Shown here: positions 53,467-62,979 of the stretch, in pieces
How the letters are laid out: every line of letters begins with the position of its first letter
Numbering within the stretch: the first letter of the stretch is position 1
Origin: Saccharospirillum salsuginis
GTDB lineage: Bacteria > Pseudomonadota > Gammaproteobacteria > Pseudomonadales > Natronospirillaceae
DNA length: 64,000 nt
Direction: 5' to 3'
NCBI RefSeq assembly: GCF_014651855.1
Contig: NZ_BMXR01000006.1
Location: 1-64,000 of the forward strand
Notes under the pieces: model-generated
What the model saw: only the letters and a program-made list of their open reading frames with translations
Told to the model about the DNA's origin: nothing
Database searches by the model: none
Translations under genes and position numbers: made by a program

Positions 53467-54838
53467 CCCGAATAACCACCGCCTTGGGCCCGACCTGGAA
53501 CCGGTGCGGCCGACGGTCGAAATCGCTGAGGCGTTTCTTGGCGACGGTCAACTGGCTGACCAGGTTGTCGCCCTCTTCGCGATAGCTCAGTGAGATGATG
53601 TTGTCCGCCAGATAGCTGATGCCTTTTTCCGACAGACTCGGATTACCGGTCAGCATGGCGGTTTCGTTGACCAGCAACACCGAGACGTTGATGCGGGCCA
53701 GGCTTTTCGCCAGTGCATGCAGGCGCGACTTGATCGACTCGTCCATCAGCGTCAATTGAAATCCGGCGGTGCTGTCGAACACCACGAGCCGGGTTTGGCG
53801 CATCATGACGTCGCGGTAGACCTTGCTGGCGAACTCGTCGGCCAGATAGCGCATCGGTTCCACCTGCTCAATCGTGACCGCTTCCTGGTCCCGCGGTCCT
53901 TCCAGATCGATGCCCAGGTTGTTGGCGCGGTGGCGGAAGGACGAGACCTCTTCTTCGAACAAATAGACGCAGGCGTGCCCTTCGATGCGCGCGGTTTCCG
54001 AGGCGATGCAGGAGGCCAGGGTCGATTTGCCGATCCCGGAAGGGCCGGTCAGCATGGTGATGGTGCCGCTCTCCAGGCCGCCGCCGAGCAGGGTGTCGAG
54101 CCGTTCGATGCCGGTCGGGATCGCCTTGAAGCGGTTTTCGGTCAATTCCTCGACCGGCGGAACCGGCCGGGGGAAGACTTCCACGCCCGCCGCACCGTTG
54201 CGCATCTGGTGGCACCCATGCATGAAGCTGGAGCCACGGAATTTATCCACACACAGGACGGAACCCATCTCGTCTTCAGTCAGCGACAGGACGCCGTCGG
54301 CGAGAAATTGCAGGTCGTCGTCCGGGGTGTTGTCGCTGTGTTCGGACGAAAACACGACGGTGGCGTTGCGTGCCTTGAGGTACTGCAGGAAGGACAGGAC
54401 TTCCTTGCGGTACTGAAAGACATCGGCCGTCAGGAAGCGCAACTGGGTGAGGGAGTCGACGAAGACGCGTTTGGGTTGCAGCCGTTCGACCGCCTCGACG
54501 ATGGATTCCGACAGCGGTGCCTGTTCGACGTCGGATGCGGCGAAGACGTCGTAGTGTTCCTGCTGGGTGAAGAAGTGCTCGTCGGGCGAGAGGTTGAGAA
54601 AGGTGATGTGCGAGACATCCAGGCCGATGGCCCGGGCGTTGTGTTGCAACTGGCGGTCGGATTCCTGGAAGCCGATGAACAGGCTGTGGTCGTCCGGGGC
54701 GCCGGCGTAGAGGAAGTGAAGTCCGAGGGTGGTTTTACCCCGGCCCGGTCCGCCGCGAACCAGATAGGCCGATTCGGCGATCACGCCGCCATGAAGGACC
54801 TGGTCCAGGCCGGGTATACCGGTGGATAGGCGTTGCAT
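53459..54838 (-). CDS. KaiC-like double RecA-domain ATPase
   Basis: 459 residues, two KaiC/RecA domains. Walker A1 GGPGRGKTT (29-37) and A2 GPSGIGKST (265-273); Walker B-like RVFVDSL and RLVVFDST. In CI the KaiC Glu pair is Q58-E59 (FIGFQES); in CII acidic residues E295-E297 are kept. By eye, the S431-T432 autophosphorylation site of cyanobacterial KaiC (HIST) falls on S408-Y409 (GISYLAD). The ATG at 54838 (MQRLSTGIPGLDQVLHGG) has GGAGG 5 nt upstream. It heads an operon with a receiver and an EAL protein. No kaiA or kaiB is present, so it is probably a signalling ATPase rather than a clock. Confidence 0.9.
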   Translation of the reverse strand: MQRLSTGIPGLDQVLHGGVIAESAYLVRGGPGRGKTTLGLHFLYAGAPDDHSLFIGFQESDRQLQHNARAIGLDVSHITFLNLSPDEHFFTQQEHYDVFAASDVEQAPLSESIVEAVERLQPKRVFVDSLTQLRFLTADVFQYRKEVLSFLQYLKARNATVVFSSEHSDNTPDDDLQFLADGVLSLTEDEMGSVLCVDKFRGSSFMHGCHQMRNGAAGVEVFPRPVPPVEELTENRFKAIPTGIERLDTLLGGGLESGTITMLTGPSGIGKSTLASCIASETARIEGHACVYLFEEEVSSFRHRANNLGIDLEGPRDQEAVTIEQVEPMRYLADEFASKVYRDVMMRQTRLVVFDSTAGFQLTLMDESIKSRLHALAKSLARINVSVLLVNETAMLTGNPSLSEKGISYLADNIISLSYREEGDNLVSQLTVAKKRLSDFDRRPHRFQVGPKAVVIRDD

Positions 54839-54997
54839 AGCCTCCTCCCGAGTCAAAGTGAGGCGGTCCTTGCCCGGTGGTGTGTCAACGTCAGTGAATC
54901 TGAGGCTAGCAGCGGGGTGGGGGTTGTCAAACGGCTTTCATTTGCGTTTGATGGGGGTGTCACAGTGTGTTCCTTCCCATCCGACATCGGTGCCTGA

Positions 54998-55309
54998 ATG
55001 AAACTGGTTTATACCCACCCCAATCTGTACGCGGTCGCCAATGCCCAGACTCTGGTGGAGAGCGTGGGCATCGGGTGCGAGCTGCACAATGAGTATGCCG
55101 GCGGGGGCATGGGGGAGTTGGCGCCGATCGATACCTGGCCGGAGTTGTGGGTGGTGGATGATCGGGATTATGACCGGGCGGTGCAGTTGATTGATGAGGC
55201 GCAGGCTCGTGGCGCCGGGGAGGATTGGTTTTGCGGCCGGTGCGGGGAGCGAAACGGGGCGAGTTTCGAGGTCTGCTGGGCGTGTGGGCGGGAGCGTCGA
55301 ACGTCTTGA
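54998..55309 (+). CDS. DUF2007 protein with C-terminal zinc ribbon
   Basis: 103 residues. The DUF2007 domain (about 1-70) begins MKLVYTHPNLYAVANAQTLV and contains the usual ELHNEYAGGGMGELAPIDTW and VVDDRDYDRA. A RanBP2-type zinc ribbon follows, WFCGRCGERNGASFEVCWAC, with four Cys. The DUF2007 fold is related to PII-like signal proteins and its function is unknown. It is monocistronic and followed by a palindromic repeat. No TM segment is seen. Confidence 0.9.
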   Translation: MKLVYTHPNLYAVANAQTLVESVGIGCELHNEYAGGGMGELAPIDTWPELWVVDDRDYDRAVQLIDEAQARGAGEDWFCGRCGERNGASFEVCWACGRERRTS

Positions 55310-55353
55310 AGTGCCAATGGTCCGCGCTGATGTTGCCAATGGTCCGCGCTGGC

Positions 55354-55450
55354 TGCCAGGGATGCTCAATCGGGGTCGCCGTGTATCCATCCATGGAGGC
55401 TTGACGGCAGCATCCCTGCTGCCCACATCCCCGCTTGAGCATCCCTGGCA
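55354..55450. repeat. Palindromic repeat with CCATGGAGGCTTGAC core
   Basis: The arms TGCCAGGGATGCTCA (from 55354) and TGAGCATCCCTGGCA (to 55450) are exact inverted copies. The core has GTCGCCGTGTATCCATCCAT, GGAGGCTTGACGG and a GGCAGC-ATCCCT-GCTGCC hairpin. The core is shared with 41857-41968 while the outer arms differ. Copies of TTGCCAATGGTCCGCGCT flank it on the left (about 55313-55350). Confidence 0.85.
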
Positions 55451-55587
55451 TCCAACGCTCGCTACAGTGCCATTGTGTTCAGCAATCATTCCCTTCGGCA
55501 GCTGTGACCTATGGCTCATTCGGGCTGAATGAAATTCCACTATACTGGCCGGTTCCCTATTGAACCTCCAAGTACCCAGGACCCGCC

Positions 55588-57453
55588 ATGTTTGCCTTTT
55601 TCGAGCGTCTGATCCGTCCGTTCCCGGTGGATGAACCCGGCCAGCCGCCGGAGCAGTTGATTCCTTTTTTACGGCATTACACGAAGGGGATGGAGGTCCC
55701 TCTGATTGTGATGTCGTTGCTGACGGCCATTCTGGCGATTCTGGAAGTGACGCTGTTCGGGTTTCTGGGTCAGTTGGTGGATTGGCTGGTGGAGCAGGAT
55801 CGGTCGACGTTGTTGCAGGATGAGGGCGGTCGTCTGTTGTGGATGGCGGTGATTCTGCTGGTGGCGTTGCCGGTTGTGAGTATTCTCCACGGTCTGGTGA
55901 TTCATCAGACGTTGCTGGGTAATTACCCGATGGTGATTCGCTGGATGGCGCATCGGTATTTGCTGAAGCAGAGTCTGTCGTTTTATCAGAACGATTTCGC
56001 CGGGCGTATCGCGACGAAGGTGATGCAGACGTCGTTGTCGGTGCGCGAGACGGTGATGAAGATGCTGGATGTCCTGGTGTACATCCTGGTGTATTTCACG
56101 GCGATGATCGTGATGCTGGCGCAGCTCGACAGTTGGATGATGCTGCCGATGATGGCGTGGCTGGCGTTGTATGTCGGCAGTCAGTCGTATTTTGTGCCGC
56201 GCCTGAAGAAGGTGTCGACGGAGCAGGCGAACGCACGCGCCGGGATGACCGGGCGGATCGTGGACAGTTACACCAACATTGCGACGGTGAAGTTGTTTTC
56301 GCATACGGATCGTGAGGCGGATTATGCGCGCGAGGGCATGGACGGGTTTCTGGATACGGTGTACCGGCAGATGCGGCTCGTGACCGGGTTCAATTTCAGT
56401 GTGGACCTGATTAACTACGTTTTGATTTTCGCCGTGGCGGCGATGTCCATCGGGCTGTGGATGCAGGAGGCGATCACGGTCGGGGCCATCGCGATTGCGG
56501 TCAGTATGGCGTTGCGTCTCAACGGGATGGCGCAGTGGATCATGTGGGAAGTCGGCGCGCTGTTCGAGAACCTCGGTGCGGTGGCGGACGGGATCACGAC
56601 CTTGTCGAAGCCGCACGACATCACCGACCGGGACGATGCCAGGCCGATCCGGGTCGAGCACGGTGAGATTCGTTTCGACAACATGGGTTTCCATTATGGC
56701 CAGGGCAGTGGCGTGATCGATCATCTCGATCTGCGCATCAAGCCCGGCGAGAAAGTCGGTGTGGTGGGGCGCTCCGGGGCGGGCAAGTCGACGCTGGTGA
56801 ACCTGCTGCTGCGCTTTCACGATGTGGAATCCGGCCGGATCCTGATCGACGGTCAGGACATTCGCGATGTGACCCAGGAAAGCCTGCGCGCGAACATCGG
56901 CATGGTAACGCAGGACACCTCGCTGCTGCACCGCTCGGTGCGCGACAACATCCTTTATGGTCGTCCCGATGCCACCGAACAGGACCTGATCGATGCCACA
57001 AAACGCGCCGAGGCGTACGATTTTATCCAGGGGCTCACAGATCCCTACGGCAACACCGGTTTCGACGCCCAGGTGGGCGAGCGGGGTGTTAAGCTGAGCG
57101 GCGGTCAGCGCCAGCGCATTGCCATCGCGCGGGTATTATTGAAGGACGCGCCGATTCTGGTGCTGGACGAAGCCACCTCGGCGCTGGACTCGGAAGTGGA
57201 AGCGGCCATTCAGCACAGCCTGTATCAGTTGATGCAGGGAAAGACGGTGATCGCCATCGCCCACCGGCTTTCCACCATTGCGGCCATGGATCGCCTGATC
57301 GTGATGGACCGGGGACGCATCGTCGAGGAAGGCACCCACCATGAATTGATTCAGGCCGGTGGCATCTACGCTCACCTCTGGGCGCACCAGACCGGTGGCT
57401 TCCTGGCGAATGACCTGGAACAGGAAGACGAAAAAACCACAGCCACCGACTGA
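55588..57453 (+). CDS. ABC exporter, fused permease and ATPase
   Basis: 621 residues. A transmembrane domain with six segments (about 35-330) is followed by a nucleotide-binding domain: Walker A VGRSGAGKSTLVNLLLRF, signature KLSGGQRQRIAIARVL, Walker B PILVLDEATSALD and the H-loop AIAHRLST. It is the homodimeric ABCB/MsbA-type half transporter. The substrate is unknown; lipid or drug export is likely from the family. The thioesterase gene follows 31 nt downstream and may be co-transcribed. Confidence 0.93.
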   Translation: MFAFFERLIRPFPVDEPGQPPEQLIPFLRHYTKGMEVPLIVMSLLTAILAILEVTLFGFLGQLVDWLVEQDRSTLLQDEGGRLLWMAVILLVALPVVSILHGLVIHQTLLGNYPMVIRWMAHRYLLKQSLSFYQNDFAGRIATKVMQTSLSVRETVMKMLDVLVYILVYFTAMIVMLAQLDSWMMLPMMAWLALYVGSQSYFVPRLKKVSTEQANARAGMTGRIVDSYTNIATVKLFSHTDREADYAREGMDGFLDTVYRQMRLVTGFNFSVDLINYVLIFAVAAMSIGLWMQEAITVGAIAIAVSMALRLNGMAQWIMWEVGALFENLGAVADGITTLSKPHDITDRDDARPIRVEHGEIRFDNMGFHYGQGSGVIDHLDLRIKPGEKVGVVGRSGAGKSTLVNLLLRFHDVESGRILIDGQDIRDVTQESLRANIGMVTQDTSLLHRSVRDNILYGRPDATEQDLIDATKRAEAYDFIQGLTDPYGNTGFDAQVGERGVKLSGGQRQRIAIARVLLKDAPILVLDEATSALDSEVEAAIQHSLYQLMQGKTVIAIAHRLSTIAAMDRLIVMDRGRIVEEGTHHELIQAGGIYAHLWAHQTGGFLANDLEQEDEKTTATD

Positions 57454-57484
57454 ACCGATACACACGAGACACAGGACAGCGACC

Positions 57485-58285
57485 ATGACCACCATCGACG
57501 AACTGCTGAACCAGGCCCACGACTGCGGCACCGACGGCCAGATGAGCGTACCGGACAGCTGGGGTCAGGGCCGCACCTTGTTCGGCGGCCTGTCGGCCGC
57601 ACTCGCCTACCGGGTCTTACGCAATCGTATCGCCGACGACCGGGTGCTGCGCAACCTGAGCGTCAGCTTTGTCGGCCCGATCGCCACCGGGCAGCCGTTC
57701 GGGTTCGAGGTCGAGATCCTGCGCGAGGGCAAGAACGTCACCCAGGCCCTGGCGCGCATTACCCAGGACGGCCAGGTCGCCCAGGTGCTGCTCGCCAGCT
57801 TTGGCGTCGCGCGCGACTCCTCCACCGGCGTGGTCAATGACCAAAAACCCCCGTTCGACTGGCCGGAAAAACCGACCTTCCTGCCGTTTATCCCCAAGGT
57901 CACGCCCCAGTTCTTCCAGCATGTCGACCTGGCCCTGGTCGACGGCCAATTCCCCTTCACCGGCGCCAAAACCGCCCATCATGGCGGCTACATGCGTTTC
58001 AAGGACACCCCGGAAACCCTCACCGACGCTCACCTCATCGCCCTGATCGACACCTGGCCGCCAACGCTGCTGCAACAACTCAAACAACCCGCCCCCGCCA
58101 GCTCCCTGGCCTGGAACATGGAATTCCTGCACCCCCACCGCCCGGTGCAACCCGACCACTGGTTCGCCTACCACTGCGACACCCGTCAGGCCGGTGAAGG
58201 CTACGGCCATACCGAAGCGAACATCTGGGATACGCATGGGGAGTTAGTGGCGATCAGCCGGCAGACGGTGACGGTGTTTGCGTAG
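57485..58285 (+). CDS. Acyl-CoA thioesterase-like protein (double hotdog)
   Basis: 266 residues of the TesB-like acyl-CoA thioesterase family with two hotdog domains: N-terminal WGQGRTLFGGLSAALAYRVL and LRNLSVSFVGPIATGQPFGF; C-terminal HLIALIDTWPPTLLQQL and GYGHTEANIWDTHGELVAIS. It should hydrolyse acyl-CoA or similar thioesters in the cytoplasm. It lies 31 nt after an ABC exporter gene, so a shared role in lipid handling is possible. The ATG at 57485 is in the expected place for the family. Confidence 0.88.
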   Translation: MTTIDELLNQAHDCGTDGQMSVPDSWGQGRTLFGGLSAALAYRVLRNRIADDRVLRNLSVSFVGPIATGQPFGFEVEILREGKNVTQALARITQDGQVAQVLLASFGVARDSSTGVVNDQKPPFDWPEKPTFLPFIPKVTPQFFQHVDLALVDGQFPFTGAKTAHHGGYMRFKDTPETLTDAHLIALIDTWPPTLLQQLKQPAPASSLAWNMEFLHPHRPVQPDHWFAYHCDTRQAGEGYGHTEANIWDTHGELVAISRQTVTVFA

Positions 58286-58405
58286 TGGTCGTCGATTAAT
58301 TGACGATCGGTAACAAAAACATCCGGCTAATATGGTTGCGGTGTCGAATATTTTTACATAGTGTTGACGGTCTATGCCTTTTTATCACGCGATAGGAGTC
58401 GAGGT

Positions 58406-60898
58406 ATGCCGTCCCGTTCAATTCTTCAGGCTGCGCTAATAGGTATCGCAGGGATTCTGACCGCTTGTCAGCCCGGAGGGGATTCCTCGGGGGGCGGAAG
58501 TGGAAATTCGGCACCCACATTTGTGGATATCAGGACTTACGTTCGGTCCCACGACAGCCATGAAGCGGAGAGCGATATGACCCTCACCGCCGACTTCCAG
58601 GTAGAAGATGCGAACGGCTTTGACGATGTCGATCATGTCCGCCTGACGTTTCCGGATGGCACATATTACATATTGGATCGAAATGAAAACCTGTATAAGC
58701 GGAATGGAGTGCTGTATTTCAAAGGATTCATCTACATGGATTCCGAATCCGATACGGGAGAACGGAGCTTCCCCATGCACGGCTACAAGGCCGAGGTATT
58801 TGATACAGCAGGCGCATCCACCAGTCAGATTTTTTCCATAGCCGGTGCGAACGGTGAAGAACCTGCGGCGGGCAGTGTCATGATTCACCCCAATGACTAT
58901 TCGAGCCAGGCTGATGATCAGGTTTCCGGTCTATCAATACCCATTGTCAACGATGTAACTCGGTACGATGACGGCCTGTCCATTAATGTCACAGTGTCGG
59001 ATGATCGTGTGGGCGAAATACAGTTCTGGGTTGCGGATTCCGACGAAAACTGGTTCATGAATTATCTGGAGCTGGATGCGTCGGTTATCGAAACCAACGG
59101 ATCCAAGACCTACAAATTACCGTTGGATATGTTCAATATAAACAGCGGATACAGCCTTTCGGATGCCCAATATGTCGCCGTGAATACCTATGACGCAGGC
59201 GATACCAAGAGCGGCCCGTTCGAAGGATTGAGTTGGCTTGGGAGCTCATCGGTACAGGTCAGCATCAATACTGTATTAAACGAACCATTGGAACCCATCA
59301 CTGGTGAGCATACCGGCGTGGTTCTGGATTCGCGCATTCAAGGGTTGACGTATCAAACCTCCTCCGGTGTGGAGGGTGTGACCAGTGCTCTGGGGCAGTT
59401 CGACTACAACACGGACGACACGGTCCAGTTCTCTATCGGTTCTTTGGTGTTCCCTGAAGTGGCTGCGAAACCGGTGATGACTCTCCTGGATTTGCTCGAA
59501 ACGGATAATCACCAGTCGCAAGAAGTCACCAACCTGGCTCGATTGATCCAAACACTCGATGACGACGGCCTTTACGAAGAAAGCATCGTATTGACTCAGG
59601 ATAACATTGCAGCAGTAACCTCGAATGACATCTTATTGAATGATCTTTCCGTAGCGCCGGACACGTTTGAGTCGAGCTACAAGATCAGTGGGCTTATCTG
59701 GGACCTGGACACCGTCGATGCATTGGTAACGGAAGAAGTCGCCACCGATCATTTCATCTCGACGCTTCAATCATCGGAACTGCTCGATACCGATGGTGAC
59801 GGCAATAGTAACGCCATCGATTCCGACGACGACAACGACGGTATTGCGGATGATCAGGATGCGTTCCCGTGGGATGCCAATGAGTGGTCCGACCATGATG
59901 GGGATGGGATTGGTGATGTCGCTGATCCTGATGATGATAATGACGGTATTGATGATGCTCAGGACACGTTATTGAGTGATCTTTACCCTTTACCGGATTC
60001 ATTGCCGGTTATTACGGAATCCATGCTATTGCCTTCTAAAGGGTATGTTGTCTTCAGCCATAAAGACGACAATTCAGTGACGATTCTGAATGTACCTGAA
60101 ATGACGGAAGCGGCTTCAATCAACTTCAGTCGGATGCCCAATCGCATGACCGTTTCACCGGACATATCGACCTTGTACATAGCCTTGATGGATAACGAAT
60201 TTGTCAATTCTACAGACGAAACCGGTCAATCCGGCGCGGTTGCCATTATTGACCTGTCGGACCTGACACTCACTGGGACGCTACCCGTCGAAGTCGATCC
60301 CTATGATCTAGTGGCGACTGACTCCGGGCATATAGTGGTCTCCTCCGGTTCCGACCAATGGACCACTATTGAGAAATACGATACGAGTAATAGTCTGTTG
60401 TTGGATAGCGCGACTATTCGGCAACGATCAAGGTTGTTTTTGTCAGCTGACCAGAGTCGAGTATTTGCAGCTGATACCGATTTAAATCCCAGTGACATAG
60501 AATCCTTTGATATCAGTGGAGATACCATCGTAAGTGAAGGAGATTCCCCCTACCATGGTGATCATCGAATGTCCGGTAATGTCTGGGCTACACCCAATGG
60601 TGACTATTTAATTACGCGTGGTGGTGACCTGTTTAATGCATTGGACATGACCTTTGTCGATGAATTGACCGTTAGTGGTGTCATGGTGGAGGCTATTGGC
60701 TTTGATACTGTAAATTCCAAAGTGTTGTTGGCACAATCGAATGGCCGCATCAAACAGTTTGCGTCAACCACGATGGCGGCAGAAACTGAATGGACAATGT
60801 ATGGAACTCCGTTCGACATTTCGCTTGCTAATGGGGATCGATACTACTTAACAGATGGGGAAAATGGGTTTCGCCTGGTTGTTGATGATCTTCAGTAG
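58406..60898 (+). CDS. Large lipoprotein with thrombospondin type-3-like repeats
   Basis: 830 residues. A lipoprotein signal peptide with lipobox ILTAC (Cys about 21) is followed by a Gly/Ser linker (GGDSSGGGSGNSAP). After beta-rich domains comes a calcium-binding stretch around 465-530 with repeated DxDxDG units (DTDGDGNSNAIDSDDDNDGI, DHDGDGIGDVADPDDDNDGI). The last part (about 545-830) looks like a YVTN-type beta-propeller (VTILNVPEMTEAASINFSRM). It is probably on the cell surface. G+C is lower than its neighbours, which suggests recent transfer. A TAGGAG-containing ribosome site precedes the ATG. The function is not recognised. Confidence 0.85.
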   Translation: MPSRSILQAALIGIAGILTACQPGGDSSGGGSGNSAPTFVDIRTYVRSHDSHEAESDMTLTADFQVEDANGFDDVDHVRLTFPDGTYYILDRNENLYKRNGVLYFKGFIYMDSESDTGERSFPMHGYKAEVFDTAGASTSQIFSIAGANGEEPAAGSVMIHPNDYSSQADDQVSGLSIPIVNDVTRYDDGLSINVTVSDDRVGEIQFWVADSDENWFMNYLELDASVIETNGSKTYKLPLDMFNINSGYSLSDAQYVAVNTYDAGDTKSGPFEGLSWLGSSSVQVSINTVLNEPLEPITGEHTGVVLDSRIQGLTYQTSSGVEGVTSALGQFDYNTDDTVQFSIGSLVFPEVAAKPVMTLLDLLETDNHQSQEVTNLARLIQTLDDDGLYEESIVLTQDNIAAVTSNDILLNDLSVAPDTFESSYKISGLIWDLDTVDALVTEEVATDHFISTLQSSELLDTDGDGNSNAIDSDDDNDGIADDQDAFPWDANEWSDHDGDGIGDVADPDDDNDGIDDAQDTLLSDLYPLPDSLPVITESMLLPSKGYVVFSHKDDNSVTILNVPEMTEAASINFSRMPNRMTVSPDISTLYIALMDNEFVNSTDETGQSGAVAIIDLSDLTLTGTLPVEVDPYDLVATDSGHIVVSSGSDQWTTIEKYDTSNSLLLDSATIRQRSRLFLSADQSRVFAADTDLNPSDIESFDISGDTIVSEGDSPYHGDHRMSGNVWATPNGDYLITRGGDLFNALDMTFVDELTVSGVMVEAIGFDTVNSKVLLAQSNGRIKQFASTTMAAETEWTMYGTPFDISLANGDRYYLTDGENGFRLVVDDLQ

Positions 60899-60933
60899 CT
60901 GGAAATGGATCACTTTATAAGGGGTAAGGGGTC

Positions 60934-61935
60934 GTGATTCGGACAATTTTTCGTTTAGTTGTCATTAGTCTGGGAGTGGTGTTATCGGGCTGTAACACAG
61001 GTTCTGATGGTGGCTCTGGTGACAGTCTATCCGACGGCACCGGGTCGGTAGTCAATGGAATGTGTGACTTTGGGAAACATGACACTGCGAAGTCGAATGG
61101 ATCTCACGGAATCCTGATTCAATTGCCCGACGCCAAGTGCATTGGCCAGGACTACCCGAAACCGATGAGGAAAAGTCTGCCCGTTACGGTCGACAGCGCT
61201 CCAGACGGATTGGAAATCGAAAATGCCGTTAAAGTCTTCAGTGGTTCCCAGCCAACCTATACGTTTTTGCTAACAAACAAGAGTGAATCGGACTATTGTC
61301 TCGTTAGTTTCAATCAGCCATCAGTTCTGGATGAAAACGGTAGTGTCTTGCACGAAAGTGACGGTAGTTATTTGGACGGTGAAATATATTCAGGCAGTTC
61401 GGTAACCACCAGTACATGCATCAGTGCAGGGGAGTCCATACAATTCGGGGAGTATCTCGGTTACGATCCGATCGACGACTTCGATCGAGCCGTATCATTT
61501 CATGTCAGTTCAATCACCGCGCAGGTCAGGGATTATTCAAAAGAAGGTGTGGTGAGTTTTGTTCAGCTTGAATGGGATTCAGACGAATCGGCGACCTTTG
61601 TCAACAATACTGGAAAGTCTATCGACTTATCATATGGTTTTTCCGAAATAAACTACTTTGACGAAGATGGCTATCTGATCGCGTCCCTGTTCCTATCTGT
61701 CAATGATTCAGGTGACATTGTTGGTAACGGCGATACCTTCACGATATCCAGCCGGAATCAATGGGACTACCTGGCGATCAGTACGGTGGGTATCACCCTT
61801 GACTGGGAATTAGCAGACTCTGCAAAAAGTCGGGTCGGGCGGTCAAATAATGGCATGAATTTGCGTCAGTTGAAGCGTTTGGAACATGAGCGTGATTTGC
61901 AAGTCCACAGTATGAGTTATTCGGACGATCGATAG
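60934..61935 (+). CDS. Hypothetical lipoprotein
   Basis: 333 residues starting at a GTG with GGGGTAAGGGG upstream. It has a lipobox VLSGC (Cys about 20) followed by a Gly/Ser/Asp linker. The mature part is beta-rich with several cysteines (C44, C69, C123, C147) that could form disulfides. I do not recognise a domain. It is 35 nt after the TSP3 lipoprotein gene, with the same low G+C, so the two form one operon and were probably acquired together. The two linkers are similar in style (GSDGGSGDS and GGDSSGGGSG). Confidence 0.82.
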   Translation: MIRTIFRLVVISLGVVLSGCNTGSDGGSGDSLSDGTGSVVNGMCDFGKHDTAKSNGSHGILIQLPDAKCIGQDYPKPMRKSLPVTVDSAPDGLEIENAVKVFSGSQPTYTFLLTNKSESDYCLVSFNQPSVLDENGSVLHESDGSYLDGEIYSGSSVTTSTCISAGESIQFGEYLGYDPIDDFDRAVSFHVSSITAQVRDYSKEGVVSFVQLEWDSDESATFVNNTGKSIDLSYGFSEINYFDEDGYLIASLFLSVNDSGDIVGNGDTFTISSRNQWDYLAISTVGITLDWELADSAKSRVGRSNNGMNLRQLKRLEHERDLQVHSMSYSDDR

Positions 61936-61966
61936 CATACTGTTGAATTAGACCGGTGTTTTCCAG

Positions 61967-61988
61967 TCAGGTCATCCGGATGGCCTGA
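61967..61988. terminator. Possible hairpin between converging genes
   Basis: TCAGGTCATCC-GGATGGCCTGA pairs over 11 bp with one G-T pair. It lies 31 nt after the lipoprotein stop and before the end of the converging jelly-roll gene. A short TAGCTTTC follows on the + strand. There is no long T-run. Confidence 0.45.
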
Positions 61989-62050
61989 TAGCTTTCGTGA
62001 CGAGTCGTCCGGTTGTCGATCGTCGGTCAACCAGGGCGTTTGTCATTCCA

Positions 62051-62881
62051 TCACTCCGAATCCACCTCAATGCGAATGGTCGGATTGCGCGGCGGTTTGG
62101 GTGCAGCCAATGATTGCTCACTGAGGCTCAGGTTATCGATGTACAGAACTGTGTCCTCATCGAATCCTGAGTTGGACCAGCCCAACAGGTACAGTTCATT
62201 GAAGTAATTCTCGTCGTCCCCGCCGTAGTTGTTCAGGGCCGTTTCATCGGTCACCAAAGTGCCGTTTTTCCACATGCGCATTACACCGTCGTTGCTGTCT
62301 GCAGACGACGGTACGCGGATGAAGGCTTCGATACGCACCCATTGTCCGCGGTCGTCGGCGGTCAGCACACCCACGCCCAAGTCGTCGGCCGGGGGGCGGG
62401 CGGCTTGCTCGGTCCCGTTCCGGTACCGGTGCAGGAACAGGTTGGAGCCGCCGTCTCCATCGGGGTTCACCGACCAGTTCAGGTGAAATCCGGGGTCGGT
62501 GTAGGGCGCGCGATAGATGGCGAGGAATTTGTTGTTGCTTGCTCCGGACTCGGTTCGGTGGGCGTAGTTCAACGGCACGTACAGGTCGTAGGCGATCCAG
62601 AGTTCAGTGCGGTCGGGGAACGACAGGCGTTGTTCCGACCAGGCGTCCTCGCCGGTGGCGCCACCCTTGAACGTGAAGCGGAGGGCAAACTGCCCGGTGC
62701 GGGCGCGCTCGTTGGTAACCGAGGTATAGATACTGGAGCCGTACTGGACGCCCGGTTCGGTGTGGTCGAGCGTACCGGATTCGAACCCGTCGGAAAAGAA
62801 GGGAGCGGGCCAGGCGGGCAGTGCCATCAGTAACATCGTGGCCGGTGCGAAGAGGAGCTTGAATGCCTTGCATCGTGTCAT
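62051..62881 (-). CDS. Secreted concanavalin A-like (polysaccharide lyase-type) protein
   Basis: 276 residues. A signal peptide (KLLFAPATMLLMALPAWPA) is followed by a jelly-roll domain: FFSDGFESGTLD, GQFALRFTFKGGA, LWIAYDLYVPLNYAH, FHLNWSVNPDGDGG, GQWVRIEAFIRVP, MRMWKNGTLVTDE and TVLYIDNLSLS. This resembles the heparin-lyase-I-like/polysaccharide lyase fold and related laminin-G-type carbohydrate-binding domains. Catalytic residues cannot be assigned with certainty. The start is set at 62881, because the upstream part of the open frame is the antisense of mgtE. It is probably exported to act on a polysaccharide. Confidence 0.82.
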   Translation of the reverse strand: MTRCKAFKLLFAPATMLLMALPAWPAPFFSDGFESGTLDHTEPGVQYGSSIYTSVTNERARTGQFALRFTFKGGATGEDAWSEQRLSFPDRTELWIAYDLYVPLNYAHRTESGASNNKFLAIYRAPYTDPGFHLNWSVNPDGDGGSNLFLHRYRNGTEQAARPPADDLGVGVLTADDRGQWVRIEAFIRVPSSADSNDGVMRMWKNGTLVTDETALNNYGGDDENYFNELYLLGWSNSGFDEDTVLYIDNLSLSEQSLAAPKPPRNPTIRIEVDSE

Positions 62882-62979
62882 ACGGAGTCTCACTGTCGTC
62901 CTTGTATCAGTCCGGATGCGATAAATTATCACACTGCGTTGCAACAGACTGTGCGGAAGCCCCGGTTTTAGAGGCATAG

